The notes beneath the pieces were generated by a model. The model was not told the DNA's origin, did not search any database, and saw only the letters and a program-made list of their open reading frames with translations. A DNA stretch of 64,000 bases, from NCBI GenBank assembly GCA_963745665.1, contig CAVUYE010000001.1, positions 248,001 to 312,000 of the forward strand, given 5' to 3'. Positions within the stretch are counted from its first letter, which is position 1; each line of letters opens with the position of its first letter. This DNA comes from Bog-473 sp963745665 (GTDB taxonomy: Bacteria > Actinomycetota > Acidimicrobiia > Acidimicrobiales > RAAP-2). Position numbers and translations under genes: made by a program. Below are positions 50,331 through 59,723 of this stretch, piece by piece.

Positions 50331-53209
50331 ACCGACTCCAGTCGCACGTCGGTCACCAGCTGGCGGCTGTCGATGAGCGTGGCCACCGCATTGGGCGGCG
50401 CGCTCTGGCCCCCGGGCACGTTGAAGTCGATGGCGACGACGCCCCGGGCCACACCCTCGTCGGACTCGGCGGCCAGGATCAGCTCGCCCCGGGACGAGCG
50501 CACCTTCACGCGGTCACCGGTCTTCGCACCGAGGCGGTCGAGGTCGTAGGGATTGGCGCGGGCCACCAAGGTGGGCACGAGCGGTGTGAGCGACGGCGAG
50601 CCGGTGACCGAACTTCCGGCGTCGTACAGGCGGCGCCCCGACGTCAGCCGGAGGCTGTAGCTGTCGGCCTTGGGAATCTGCAGCGGCTCGGCCCCGCCGG
50701 TACCGGTCCCGGTGATCAGGGGCGGCGGGCTGCCCAGATCGAAGGTCCGCTCCGAGGCGGGGTCGCTGGTTCCAGTGCCGACGCGGGGCGGCGCGCCCTG
50801 GCGCTCCACCGACTCCACGCCGGGCAGGGCAACCGGGTCGATGGGAGACACGTCGTCGCGGTGGTCCTCGTTGCCCGTGAGCGGCACGAGGATGCCGTCG
50901 TGCGCCACGTCGGAGTGCAGCACCTGCTGGGTCAGCCCGGCGTAGGCCGGTGCCGTCCGTGCCAACTCGTCGGAGAGGTCGTTGTCACTGGCGAGGCCCA
51001 GGTCCGACCCGAGGGCGGCGGCGAGCTCGGCGGCGATCATCCAGTCCGGCCAGGCGAAGCCGGGGGCAGAGAGCTTGGGGCCGAGGCGGCTGACCCGTCC
51101 CTCGATGTTCGTGGTGGTGCCGGCGCGCTCGTGCGTCACCGCGCAGGGCAGCACGACGTCTGCGTGGGCGTCGACCGACTCGGACGGGTGGCCCGTCACG
51201 GCGACGACGAAGTGCCCGGCACCGAGCGCCTTGGCGGCGACGGCGCGGTCGGGGAAATCGTCGAGCGGGTCGGCGCCGAGCAACACGAGCGCGCGCACGC
51301 CGGTCCCTCCGTCGCGCTCCCCGGCCATAGAGGCGAGGATGTCGGCCGTCGACAGGCCGGTGGCGGCGGGGACGGAGCCCCAGGCGGCGGTGAAGCGCTG
51401 GCGGCCGGCATCGAGGCTGACCCGGCCGGGCAGGATGCCGGGGGCCAGTCCCATGTCGAGCGCGCCGAACACGTTGCCCCGGCGAAGCGCCGGCAGGAAG
51501 GTCGCCTTGGGCAGCGCGGCGGCGAGTGCGCGCACGGCTTCGGCGGCTATCTCGCCCGCCTCGGCGTAGGAGGGCCGGCCGGCCACGATCACGACGCCCT
51601 CACCGTCGGGGTGGGCCGCCAGCACGGCGCGGGCGGCCTCTATCTGCCCCGTCGTCACGGCCGCGCCTTCGGGGTGCGAGCCGAGCGCGGTGGCGGCAGT
51701 GGCATCGCCCGTGAGCGCGCGCGCCATCAGCGGCGCGTCGCCCGGGCGGATGCGCAGGCTTGCCCTGGCGTGCGCCGTCAGCGCGGTAGGGCCGGGCGAG
51801 ATCTCGAGCAGCGTGGTGCCCTTGTCGACCACGGCCTCGCGCAGGCGCAGGAAGAGCACCGGGAGCTCCTCGCGGAAATCACCGGTCAGGGTGATGAGCA
51901 CCGGCGCGCCGCACGCCTCGTCGATGGTGGCGCGGGGCAGTCCCAGCACGAGCTCGGCGGGGAGGCCGTCGCCCAGTTGGGCGTCGACCGAGTCGGTGCC
52001 GATGACGCCTTTGGCCAGCTTGGCCCAGGCGTAAGCGGACTCGTTCGTCAAGCGTGCCCCGCCGACGACGGCCACCGCGCCCGCGCCACCGGCGCTCTTG
52101 GCCGCGGACAGCCCCGCTGCCGCGGCGGCCAAGGCCTCGCCCCAGCTGACCGCGACCAGCTCGCCCTCCTTGCGGACGCGTGGCTCCACCAGCCGGCCGT
52201 GTTCGAAGCGTCCCGTCTCGCGGGCCTCGCCCAGGAACTGGCCACGGCTCGCACCGAGGCTGACGACCTGGGACGCGGTGGCGGGCACGACGTCGACGGC
52301 CTCGTCCGCCAGCTCCGTCGGCCGGGGACCGTTGTCGACCTCGTCGCCGTTGACCGACTCGAAGGCGAAGCGACCCTTGTCGCACAGCCAGCCGTGGTTG
52401 ACCGGCTCGGAGTCGATGCCCAGCAGCCGGGTCAGACGGTTCTGCGACGACTGCACGGCGACCCGGCAGCCGACCGAACAACCGGTGCAGGTGGACTCCA
52501 CCTGATCGAGGTCCCAGGGGCGAGCGGTGAAACGGTAGGGCGTGGCGGTCAGCGCGCCGACCGGGCAGATCTGCACGGTGTTGCCGCTGAAGTAGGAGGA
52601 GAAGGGCTCCGTGGGGAAGGTGGCGACCTCCACGTTCTCGCCGCGTCCGGCGAAGTCGATCTGCGCCTCGCCGGCCACGTCCGAGGCGAAGCGCGTGCAC
52701 CGGGCGCACTGGATGCAGCGCTCGCGGTCGAGCAGGACGAGGTCCGAAATGGCAATGGGCTTCTCGAAGTGCCGTTTCTCCTCAATGAAACGGGTCTCGC
52801 CAGGGCCGTAGGCCAGCGTCTGGTCCTGCAGGGGGCACTCGCCACCCTTGTCGCACACGGGACAATCGAGCGGATGGTTGGCCAGCAGGAACTCGAGGAC
52901 CCCGTCCTGGGCCTTCTTGACGCGATCGTTGGTGGTGTCGACCACCATGCCATCGGTCACCGCGACAAAGCAGGCCGGCGTCAAGGCGGCGCCCCGGGGG
53001 CCCTCGACGTCGACGAGGCACATGCGGCACATGCCGACCGGCTCCATGCGCGGGTGGTAGCAGAAGCGCGGGATGTACGTCCCGGCGCGCTCGGCCGCCG
53101 CGATCAGCAGCTCGCCCTTCTCGGCCGTCACCGCACGCCCGTCGAGGGTGAAGGTGAGGTGCTCGTCCGGCTGCACCTCCGTGTGCAGCTCACGGGAGGC
53201 ATCAGTCAA
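50327..53209 (-). CDS. nuoG: NADH-quinone oxidoreductase subunit G
   Basis: The 960-residue iron-sulfur subunit has the N-terminal [2Fe-2S] ferredoxin (CYHPRMEPVGMCRMC), the [4Fe-4S] motifs of N4 and N5 (CPVCDKGGECPLQD and CIQCARC), and the molybdopterin-oxidoreductase-like domain entered by CTGCSVGC and CDKGRFAF, followed by a molybdopterin-like Rossmann region. The latter binds no cofactor in complex I. The TTG at 53209 is the only start giving the full ferredoxin domain; it overlaps the nuoF end by 8 nt. Length is within the actinobacterial range. Confidence 0.96.
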   Translation of the reverse strand: MTDASRELHTEVQPDEHLTFTLDGRAVTAEKGELLIAAAERAGTYIPRFCYHPRMEPVGMCRMCLVDVEGPRGAALTPACFVAVTDGMVVDTTNDRVKKAQDGVLEFLLANHPLDCPVCDKGGECPLQDQTLAYGPGETRFIEEKRHFEKPIAISDLVLLDRERCIQCARCTRFASDVAGEAQIDFAGRGENVEVATFPTEPFSSYFSGNTVQICPVGALTATPYRFTARPWDLDQVESTCTGCSVGCRVAVQSSQNRLTRLLGIDSEPVNHGWLCDKGRFAFESVNGDEVDNGPRPTELADEAVDVVPATASQVVSLGASRGQFLGEARETGRFEHGRLVEPRVRKEGELVAVSWGEALAAAAAGLSAAKSAGGAGAVAVVGGARLTNESAYAWAKLAKGVIGTDSVDAQLGDGLPAELVLGLPRATIDEACGAPVLITLTGDFREELPVLFLRLREAVVDKGTTLLEISPGPTALTAHARASLRIRPGDAPLMARALTGDATAATALGSHPEGAAVTTGQIEAARAVLAAHPDGEGVVIVAGRPSYAEAGEIAAEAVRALAAALPKATFLPALRRGNVFGALDMGLAPGILPGRVSLDAGRQRFTAAWGSVPAATGLSTADILASMAGERDGGTGVRALVLLGADPLDDFPDRAVAAKALGAGHFVVAVTGHPSESVDAHADVVLPCAVTHERAGTTTNIEGRVSRLGPKLSAPGFAWPDWMIAAELAAALGSDLGLASDNDLSDELARTAPAYAGLTQQVLHSDVAHDGILVPLTGNEDHRDDVSPIDPVALPGVESVERQGAPPRVGTGTSDPASERTFDLGSPPPLITGTGTGGAEPLQIPKADSYSLRLTSGRRLYDAGSSVTGSPSLTPLVPTLVARANPYDLDRLGAKTGDRVKVRSSRGELILAAESDEGVARGVVAIDFNVPGGQSAPPNAVATLIDSRQLVTDVRLESV

Positions 53210-54506
53210 AGGGACACCCCCCTTCCTTCACGTGCACGAGGAACTCGTCGCGGAACATGCGGATGCCCGACGCGATGGAGGACGGGATCGACGGCCCGAG
53301 GACACAGATCGTGGTCTGCTGGGGCGGCCAAGCGATGCCCGGTGAGATGTTGTCGCACAGGTCCATGAGGAGGTCCAGATCCTCCTCGCGCCCTTCGCCG
53401 TTCTCAATTCGGTACATGATGCGCTCCAGCCAGCCGGACCCCTCACGGCACGGCGTGCACTGCCCGCACGACTCGCGGGAGAAAAACTTGGTGATGCGCC
53501 AGGCGGCGCGCACCATACAGGTGGCCGAGTCCAAGACGACGACCGACCCCGAGCCCAGCATGGAGCCGGCGTCGCCAACCTCGTCCTGGCCGAGCGGCAG
53601 GTCCACCTGGTCCGGGCCGAACCACGGGGCCGACACGCCGCCGGGGATGAAGGCCTTGAGCGTGTTGGAGCCGCGGATGCCCCCGCCCAGCACCGGCGCG
53701 TAGATGAGGTCGCGGAACGTGGTCTTGACCATCTCGAGCTCGTAGTTGCCGGGGTTGCGCACGTGGCCGGCCAGCGCGAACAAGCGCGTCCCCGTGGAGC
53801 GGCCGGCACCGAGCGCGGCGAACGCGGCGCCGCCGTTGTTCACGATCCACGGGATGTTGGCCATGGTCTCGACGTTGTTGACCACGGTGGGCTCGCCGTA
53901 GAGGCCGATGGCGGCGGGGAAGAACGGGGGCTTGATGCGTGGGAAGCCGCGCTTGCCCTCGAGCGACTCGAGCAGCGCCGTCTCCTCGCCGCAGATGTAG
54001 GCGCCGGCGCCGGGGTGGACGACGACGTCGAGCGAGAAGCCCGAGCCGAAGATGTTGCTCCCCACCGAGCCGTGGGCGTACGCCTCGTTCAGTGCGGTCT
54101 GCAGGCGCTCGAGGCCCAGGGCGAACTCCCCGCGCACATAAATGAAGGCCTGGCTGACCTGCAGCGCGTAGGCGGAGATCAGCACGCCTTCGAGGATCTC
54201 GTGCGGGTCCCCCTCAATGAGCATGTGGTCCTTGAAGGTGGCCGGCTCGGACTCGTCGCCGTTGATGACCAGGTAGGTCAGCGGGTTCTTGCGCAGCATC
54301 GACCACTTGCGCCCCGCCGGGAAGCCGGCGCCACCGCGACCGAGGAGGCTGGCCGCGTCGACCTCGGCCGCCACCGCCTCGGGTGTCATGGTCAGGGCCT
54401 TGCGCAGCCCGGTGTAGCCGCCGGTCGCCAGGTAGCGCTCCAGCGTGAAGGAGTCCTCGTAGCCGAGGCGCGCCGTGATGATCTTGGGAGCGTCGGTGAT
54501 GGCCAT
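53202..54506 (-). CDS. nuoF: NADH-quinone oxidoreductase subunit F
   Basis: The 434-residue flavoprotein oxidises NADH. It has the NADH/FMN-binding GRGGAGFPAGRKW, the FMN segment VINGDESEPATFKDHMLIE, AGAYICGEETALLESLEG and the [4Fe-4S] N3 motif ESCGQCTPCREGS with a later Cys. It begins ATG at 54506 (ATGA overlap with nuoE). It ends CPFD. Typical length. Confidence 0.98.
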   Translation of the reverse strand: MAITDAPKIITARLGYEDSFTLERYLATGGYTGLRKALTMTPEAVAAEVDAASLLGRGGAGFPAGRKWSMLRKNPLTYLVINGDESEPATFKDHMLIEGDPHEILEGVLISAYALQVSQAFIYVRGEFALGLERLQTALNEAYAHGSVGSNIFGSGFSLDVVVHPGAGAYICGEETALLESLEGKRGFPRIKPPFFPAAIGLYGEPTVVNNVETMANIPWIVNNGGAAFAALGAGRSTGTRLFALAGHVRNPGNYELEMVKTTFRDLIYAPVLGGGIRGSNTLKAFIPGGVSAPWFGPDQVDLPLGQDEVGDAGSMLGSGSVVVLDSATCMVRAAWRITKFFSRESCGQCTPCREGSGWLERIMYRIENGEGREEDLDLLMDLCDNISPGIAWPPQQTTICVLGPSIPSSIASGIRMFRDEFLVHVKEGGCPFD

Positions 54507-55150
54507 CAGGCCTTCTTCTTCCCGTCGGCAGCGGGTGCGGCGGCGGCCGCCCGGGCGGCCTGCTCCTGGGCGACGGTGGCCCGCTCGGCCTTGATGGTGT
54601 CAGCGTTCGCCTGCAGGCCCACGGTGCGGCGCACCCGTACCAGCGTTCCGTGATGCGGGATGGTGTCGGAGAGCCGGCCGGCGCGCAGGTCCTCGACCAG
54701 CGCGTCGAAGCTCTCGGGCGTCTGCCCCCCCACGTAGCGGTGGTTGACCTGCACACATGGCGTGCGGTCGCAGTCGGCCAGGCACTCGGCCTCCTCCAGC
54801 GTGAAGACGCCGTCGGCCGTGGTCCCGCCGGCGCGCACACCGAGGGTCGCCTCGGCGTGCTCGAGCAACTCGAGCGCGCCGCCGAGCAGGCAGGCGATGT
54901 TGGTGCAGACCGAGACGGCGTAGGTGCCGACGGGCTCGGTGTGCAACATGTCGTAGAAGGTCGCCGTGCCCCGCACCTCGGCCGCCGTCACGCCGCACAG
55001 ATCGGCGATCTCGCTCGTGGCCTCGGGGCGCAGCCAGCCGTCCTGCTCCTGGGCCAGGTGGCACAGCGGGATGAGGGCCGAGCGCGGCTCGGGGTAGAGC
55101 GCGAGCAACGCCTCGGCCCGGGTGCGGATGTCCGCGTTGAGGTGGCTCAC
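54506..55150 (-). CDS. nuoE: NADH-quinone oxidoreductase subunit E
   Basis: The 214-residue subunit holds the [2Fe-2S] N1a cluster: CTNIACLLGG and CLADCDRTP supply the four Cys. The N-terminus has LALYPEPRSALIPLCHLAQEQDGWL. The C-terminus is an Ala-rich acidic/basic tail (QAARAAAAAPAADGKKK). It begins GTG at 55150, overlapping nuoD (GTGA). It partners NuoF in the NADH-input module. Confidence 0.97.
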   Translation of the reverse strand: MSHLNADIRTRAEALLALYPEPRSALIPLCHLAQEQDGWLRPEATSEIADLCGVTAAEVRGTATFYDMLHTEPVGTYAVSVCTNIACLLGGALELLEHAEATLGVRAGGTTADGVFTLEEAECLADCDRTPCVQVNHRYVGGQTPESFDALVEDLRAGRLSDTIPHHGTLVRVRRTVGLQANADTIKAERATVAQEQAARAAAAAPAADGKKKA

Positions 55151-56571
55151 CTGTCCACCTCGCCCATGACCGGATCGACCGAGGAGATGACAGCGACCGC
55201 GTCGGCCATGGTGCCGCCACGCAACAACAGCGGCAGGGCCTGCAGGTTGACGAAGCTCGGCGCCCGGATGTGCATGCGGTACGGCCTGGAGGTCCCGTCC
55301 GAGACGAGGTAGCAGCCCAACTCGCCCCGGGGAGACTCGATCGCCACGTAGACCTCGCCCTCGGGCACCCGGAAGCCCTCGGTGAAGATCTTGAAGTGGT
55401 GGATGAGCGCCTCCATGCTCTCGTCGATTCGGGCGCGGGGCGGCGGCGTCACCTTGCGGTCCTGCACGCGAAAGTCGCCGGGGGGCATCATGTCGGCGAT
55501 CTGGCGGATCATCTTGATCGACTCGCGGATTTCGTTCAGGCGCACCGAGTAGCGGTCGAAGTTGTCGCCGTACGTGCCGACGATCACATCGAAGTCGAGC
55601 TTGTCGTAGGCCAGGTAGGGCATCGTCCGGCGCAGGTCCCAGGGCACGCCGGTGGAGCGCAGGATGGGCCCGGTGACCGAGAGCGCGAGCGCCTCCTCGG
55701 CCGAGATGTTGCCCACCGCCTCGGTCCGCTCCCGGAAGATCGGCTGGCCGGTCAGCAGTTCGTCGTATTCGTAGGTGCGGGCCAGGATGGTCTCGCAGAT
55801 GATGTCGATGTCGTCCTCCCAGCCGTCGGGGAGGTCGGCGGCGACGCCGCCCGGGCGGATGTAGTTCGTGTTCATGCGCAGCCCGGTCGTCTTCTCGAAG
55901 AAGGCGAGGACCATTTCGCGCTCACGGAAGCCGTAGATCAACATGGAGGTGGAGCCGAGGTCCCCGCCGTTGGTGGCCATCCACAGCAGGTGCGACGAGA
56001 CCCGGTTCAACTCGACCATCAGCATCCGGATCCACGTGGCGCGCGGTGGCATCTCCACATTAAGGAGGGCTTCGGTGGCCATGGAGAAGACCAGCTCGTT
56101 GTGCAGCGGGGACAGATAGTCCATCCGAGTCACGTTGGTCGAGCCCGTGACGTAGGTCAGCTCCTCCCCCTGCTTCTCCATACCGGTGTGGAGGTAGCCG
56201 ATGATCGGCTTGGTGCGCAGGATGGTCTCACCGTCCAGCTCGAGCATGAGACGCAGCACGCCGTGGGTGGAGGGGTGTTGGGGACCCATGTTGATGATCG
56301 TTGTCTCGTCGTCACGGCGCTCAATGTCGATGTCAGCCGGATCCGCGTAGCCACCCTCGGGCAGACGCAGGACCGCGCCCACCTCCTGGCGGAGCTCGCC
56401 GGCGCTGGTGGTGGTGCGCGACCGGAGGCCCTGCACGCCTTCCGAGGTCTCAGCCACCAGGGCGCGCTCCTCGTCCTCGTGAAGGGGCGCCTGCTTCTCG
56501 TCCTCGGTCGTGTACTCACCGTGGCGCCCATGGCCGTGATCGTGCTCGTGCTCGTTCTCGTTGTCGGTCAT
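55147..56571 (-). CDS. nuoD: NADH-quinone oxidoreductase subunit D with His-rich N-terminal extension
   Basis: The 474-residue 49-kDa subunit shapes the quinone site with GPQHPSTHGVLRLMLELDGE, EKQGEELTYVTGSTNVTRMDYLSPLHNE and the C-terminal PRGELGCYLVSDG. Before residue ~88 is an extension beginning with a His/Asp/Glu-rich run (residues ~7-19, eight His in MTDNENEHEHDHGHGRHGEY-like order) followed by an acidic linker. The His run could bind metal, which is unusual for NuoD. It begins ATG at 56571 and overlaps nuoC and nuoE at its ends. Confidence 0.97.
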   Translation of the reverse strand: MTDNENEHEHDHGHGRHGEYTTEDEKQAPLHEDEERALVAETSEGVQGLRSRTTTSAGELRQEVGAVLRLPEGGYADPADIDIERRDDETTIINMGPQHPSTHGVLRLMLELDGETILRTKPIIGYLHTGMEKQGEELTYVTGSTNVTRMDYLSPLHNELVFSMATEALLNVEMPPRATWIRMLMVELNRVSSHLLWMATNGGDLGSTSMLIYGFREREMVLAFFEKTTGLRMNTNYIRPGGVAADLPDGWEDDIDIICETILARTYEYDELLTGQPIFRERTEAVGNISAEEALALSVTGPILRSTGVPWDLRRTMPYLAYDKLDFDVIVGTYGDNFDRYSVRLNEIRESIKMIRQIADMMPPGDFRVQDRKVTPPPRARIDESMEALIHHFKIFTEGFRVPEGEVYVAIESPRGELGCYLVSDGTSRPYRMHIRAPSFVNLQALPLLLRGGTMADAVAVISSVDPVMGEVDR

Positions 56572-57089
56572 CGCGGCCCGGGCGCTTCCTTGAACTGCAC
56601 GGGCACCCGCCCGACGCCGTAGTCCTTGCGCAGAGGGTGGCCCTCCCAGTCATCGGGCATGAGGATGCGCGTCATGTCGGGGTGGCCCTCGAAGATGATC
56701 CCGAACATGTCGTACGCCTCGCGCTCCATGGAGTCGGTGCCGGGGTAGACGCTCACCACGCTGTCGACGGTCGGATCCGACTCGGGTACCTGCACCCTGA
56801 TTCGCACGCGCTGGCGGGAAGAGAGCGAGAGCAGGTTGACGACGACCTCGAAGCGCTCAGCCGTCACCCCCTCGGGCAGGGAGCGCCCGGGGTGGGTCAG
56901 GTAGTCGACGGCACACAGGTCGCTGCACATCTCGAAGCCGGCCTCGCGAAAGGCGGCCACCATCTGCTTGTAGGTCTCCCGGTGAGGAAAGGCCAGCTGA
57001 TCGACCAGACGGTCGGGCAGCCGCGGCACATCGGGGAGGACACTGGCAGGGGAGGCCACCGGCGCGGTCGTCGGGGTCGTCCCGCTCAC
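56568..57089 (-). CDS. nuoC: NADH-quinone oxidoreductase subunit C
   Basis: The 173-residue 30-kDa subunit contains FEMCSDLCAVDYLTHPGR, RFEVVVNLLSLSSRQRVRIRVQV, and the signature EREAYDMFGIIFEGHPDMTRILMPDDWEGHPLRKDY. It links NuoB and NuoD. The GTG at 57089 is used (GTGA overlap with nuoB) rather than the upstream frame, which would add basic residues. Slightly short, as expected for an unfused NuoC. Confidence 0.97.
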   Translation of the reverse strand: MSGTTPTTAPVASPASVLPDVPRLPDRLVDQLAFPHRETYKQMVAAFREAGFEMCSDLCAVDYLTHPGRSLPEGVTAERFEVVVNLLSLSSRQRVRIRVQVPESDPTVDSVVSVYPGTDSMEREAYDMFGIIFEGHPDMTRILMPDDWEGHPLRKDYGVGRVPVQFKEAPGPR

Positions 57090-57646
57090 CGCGGCGTTGC
57101 CACCCGCACGGCGTCGGGCATGGTGGGCACCCAACCACCGGTTGCCTGCTCACCGGCTGGCACGGAGGATCCCGGGCGACGGGTGATCTCACCGGTGCGG
57201 ATCTTCTCGTGCAGCGTCAAGATGGCGTGCAGGAGCGTCTCGGGCGACGGTGGGCAACCAGGGGCGTAGACGTCCACCGGCACGATCTGGTCCACCCCCT
57301 GCACGATGGCGTAGTTGTTGAACATCCCTCCTGTCGACGCGCACACACCCATGGAGATGACCCACTTGGGCTCCATCATCTGGTCGTAGATCTGGCGCAG
57401 GACCGGAGCCATCTTCTGCGAGACCCGTCCCGCCACGATCATCAGATCGGCTTGCCGCGGCGAGCTCCGGAAGACCTCCATGCCGAGCCGGCTGATGTCG
57501 TAGTCGGCGGCCCCGACCGAGATCATCTCAATGGCGCAGCAGGCGAGGCCGAACGTGGCCGGCCAGACGCTGTTACGCCTGGCCCACTTCACCAGATCCT
57601 CAATGCGACCGGTCAGGAAATTGTGCTGGAGGTCCTCGAACCCCAT
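57086..57646 (-). CDS. nuoB: NADH-quinone oxidoreductase subunit B
   Basis: The 186-residue subunit carries the [4Fe-4S] N2 cluster near the quinone: the tandem Cys of GLACCAIEM, the VCASTGGMFNNY Cys, and the PGCPPSPE Cys. It also has RQADLMIVAGRVSQKMAP. The ATG at 57646 follows the nuoA stop by 3 nt. The C-terminal ~30 residues are a variable tail. Confidence 0.98.
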   Translation of the reverse strand: MGFEDLQHNFLTGRIEDLVKWARRNSVWPATFGLACCAIEMISVGAADYDISRLGMEVFRSSPRQADLMIVAGRVSQKMAPVLRQIYDQMMEPKWVISMGVCASTGGMFNNYAIVQGVDQIVPVDVYAPGCPPSPETLLHAILTLHEKIRTGEITRRPGSSVPAGEQATGGWVPTMPDAVRVATPR

Positions 57647-57649
57647 CGT

Positions 57650-58099
57650 TCAGGCCGCCTCACCCGGCGTCTTCGACGCACTGATCCGGGTGATGGTCGA
57701 CTCCGACGTGCGGCTCGGCATGCCCGTTTGCAACGTCTTGGACGGGCCCCAGGTCAGGGCTCCGTTCGAGATGAGGTAGACGAACGAGACGAAGACCACC
57801 GCAGCGAAGACGATCACCTCTATGAGGCCGAAGGTCGCGATCTGGTGGAAGACCACCGCCCAGGGGTACAGGAACACGATCTCGATATCGAAGATGATGA
57901 AGATCATCGACACCAGGTAGAAGCGCACCGGGAATCGCTGGGGCGGCTCCACGTCGGGGACGATGCCGCATTCGTAGGGTGCGAGCTTGGCGATGGAGGG
58001 CTTCTTGCGCGGCGCCAGGATCGCTGAGGACACCAGCGAGAAGATGGTGAAAGCGAGGGCGAGCACGCCCAAAATCAGGATCGGGAGGTACTGGACCAC
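57650..58099 (-). CDS. nuoA: NADH-quinone oxidoreductase subunit A
   Basis: The 149-residue protein has three TM helices: ILILGVLALAFTIFSLVSS, FYLVSMIFIIFDIEIVFLYPWAVV and EVIVFAAVVFVSFVYLI. The loop YECGIVPDVEPPQRFPVRFYLV carries the conserved Cys of the family. The last ~30 residues are a hydrophilic extension. It is first in the operon; GTG at 58099 with TAGAAA 9 nt upstream. Confidence 0.96.
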   Translation of the reverse strand: MVQYLPILILGVLALAFTIFSLVSSAILAPRKKPSIAKLAPYECGIVPDVEPPQRFPVRFYLVSMIFIIFDIEIVFLYPWAVVFHQIATFGLIEVIVFAAVVFVSFVYLISNGALTWGPSKTLQTGMPSRTSESTITRISASKTPGEAA

Positions 58100-58108
58100 T
58101 GAGGCCCG

Positions 58109-58114
58109 TTTCTA
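58109..58114 (-). promoter_or_regulatory. -10-like element of the nuo operon
   Basis: TAGAAA on the minus strand (58114-58109) is 9 nt before the nuoA GTG (58099), the same hexamer as at ctaE. The whole 16-kb operon follows without an obvious internal promoter or terminator. Confidence 0.4.
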
Positions 58115-58174
58115 CCATGGGACTCCCAGACCAGGCACATCCGCGCCGCTGGTCAGAGGCCCCGGCGGGGGACC

Positions 58175-58186
58175 TACGATGCCTTC
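58175..58186 (+). promoter_or_regulatory. -10-like element of the geranylgeranyl reductase gene
   Basis: TACGAT at 58175-58180 is 6 nt before the GTG at 58187. It faces away from the nuoA promoter, so the 87-bp gap is a divergent control region. Confidence 0.45.
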
Positions 58187-59686
58187 GTGACGGCTCCCGA
58201 CTCGACCCCCGGGCCCGGCGCTCCCAAGAAGGCGGCGCGGACGGCGAAGAACCCGCCGAAGAAGCAGGCGGCGACCAAGAAGGCGACGTCGGCCAAGGCA
58301 GCCGCCAAGAAGGCGGCAACCCCCGCGACAGCCGCGGGCGCAAGCAAGCCGGCCCGCGCCCCGCGCCGGGCGGCAACGCCGCGGCGGGCCCCCGAACACG
58401 TGCACGACGTGGTGGTCGTCGGTGCCGGACCGTCCGGCGCCGCGTGCGCCTACTGGCTGGCCGACGCCGGCTGGGACGTGGTCGTGGTGGAGAAGAAGGA
58501 GTTCCCGCGGGAGAAGACCTGCGGCGACGGCCTCACCCCGCGGGCCGTGCGGCAGCTGGCCGACATGGACCTCGAGGGTGCTCTGGCCGGCTCGCACCGC
58601 TACGGCGGCCTGCGCGCCTTCGGCTTCGGCCGCTCCATCGACATGCGCTGGCCCGAGCACCCGAACTTCCCCGACTACGGGTACACCATCACGCGGCACG
58701 ACCTCGACGGCCTGGTGGCCGGGCACGCAGCGGCGGCCGGGGCGACCCTGCTGCAGGGAACCGAAGTGACCGCACCCGTCGTGGACGAGGCGGCGCCACT
58801 GGCCAGCCCATTGCCGACGTTGACCGGCCTCACCGTCAAGGAGAAGGGCTCCGCCAAGACCCGGACCATCAAGGCCCGCTACGTCGTGGTGGCCGACGGC
58901 TCCAACTCGCGGATTGGTCGCATGCTCGGCACCACGCGCCGGCGGGACCTCCCGATGGGCATGGCCCTGCGCGGCTACTACCGCTCGGAGCGCCACGACG
59001 ACCCGTACATCGAATCGCACCTCGACATCCGCGACGCAGAGGGCAATGTGGTCCCGGGCTACGGCTGGATCTTCCCCATGGGCGACGGCCGGGTGAACGT
59101 CGGCGTCGGCCTGCTCTCGACCGACCAGCGTTGGAAGGGCCTCAACACGAGCCATCTCATGGACGCCTTCGTGGACTTCGCCCCGGCGTCGTGGGGGATC
59201 CGGCCCGAGACGAGCCTCGGCCCGCCGACCGGCGGCAAGCTCCCCATGGGGCTCTCGGTCGGGCCGCGGGCCGGCGGCAACGTCGTCATCACGGGCGACG
59301 CCGGCGGGGCCATCAACCCGTTCAACGGCGAGGGGATCGCCTACGGCTACGAGACCGGCCGTCTGGCCGCCGCCGCCCTCGGACACGCGTTGAGTGGGGA
59401 GGGCGAGCGCGCCCTGACGGACTACGACCGCGAGCTGACCGCGGCCTATGGCCCCTATTACAAGGTGGCGCGGGCCTTCGTGCATCTCATTTCCAACCCC
59501 GAGGCCATGCGCCTGTGCGTCGGCCTCGGCATGCGCTCCGAGCTGCTCATGACCCAGCTGCTGCGCATCATGGCCAACCTCATGCGGCCCGATGCCGCCG
59601 GTCCGGCCGAGCTCGGCTTCCGGGCCATGGAGCTCGTGTCGCGCCTCCTGCCCGACGACGGCGGGCTCGAGATCCCCGCCGCCTGA
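58187..59686 (+). CDS. Geranylgeranyl reductase family FAD protein (putative menaquinone reductase)
   Basis: The 499-residue flavoprotein has the FAD fold HDVVVVGAGPSGAACAYWLA, the motif VVVVEKKEFPREKTCGDGLTPR, ADGSNSRIGRMLG and the second FAD segment VVITGDAGGAINPFNGEGIAYG. It resembles MenJ, which saturates an isoprene of menaquinone; beside nuoA this is an attractive role, though archaeol or chlorophyll-type reductases share the fold. Residues ~14-69 form a Lys/Ala/Pro-rich tail (PKKAARTAKNPPKKQAATKKA style) like histone H1, with no membrane segment. GTG start with TACGAT upstream. Confidence 0.9.
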   Translation: MTAPDSTPGPGAPKKAARTAKNPPKKQAATKKATSAKAAAKKAATPATAAGASKPARAPRRAATPRRAPEHVHDVVVVGAGPSGAACAYWLADAGWDVVVVEKKEFPREKTCGDGLTPRAVRQLADMDLEGALAGSHRYGGLRAFGFGRSIDMRWPEHPNFPDYGYTITRHDLDGLVAGHAAAAGATLLQGTEVTAPVVDEAAPLASPLPTLTGLTVKEKGSAKTRTIKARYVVVADGSNSRIGRMLGTTRRRDLPMGMALRGYYRSERHDDPYIESHLDIRDAEGNVVPGYGWIFPMGDGRVNVGVGLLSTDQRWKGLNTSHLMDAFVDFAPASWGIRPETSLGPPTGGKLPMGLSVGPRAGGNVVITGDAGGAINPFNGEGIAYGYETGRLAAAALGHALSGEGERALTDYDRELTAAYGPYYKVARAFVHLISNPEAMRLCVGLGMRSELLMTQLLRIMANLMRPDAAGPAELGFRAMELVSRLLPDDGGLEIPAA

Positions 59687-59723
59687 CGGAGCACTCGCAA
59701 GGGCGCCTCCGCAGAGAATCTGC

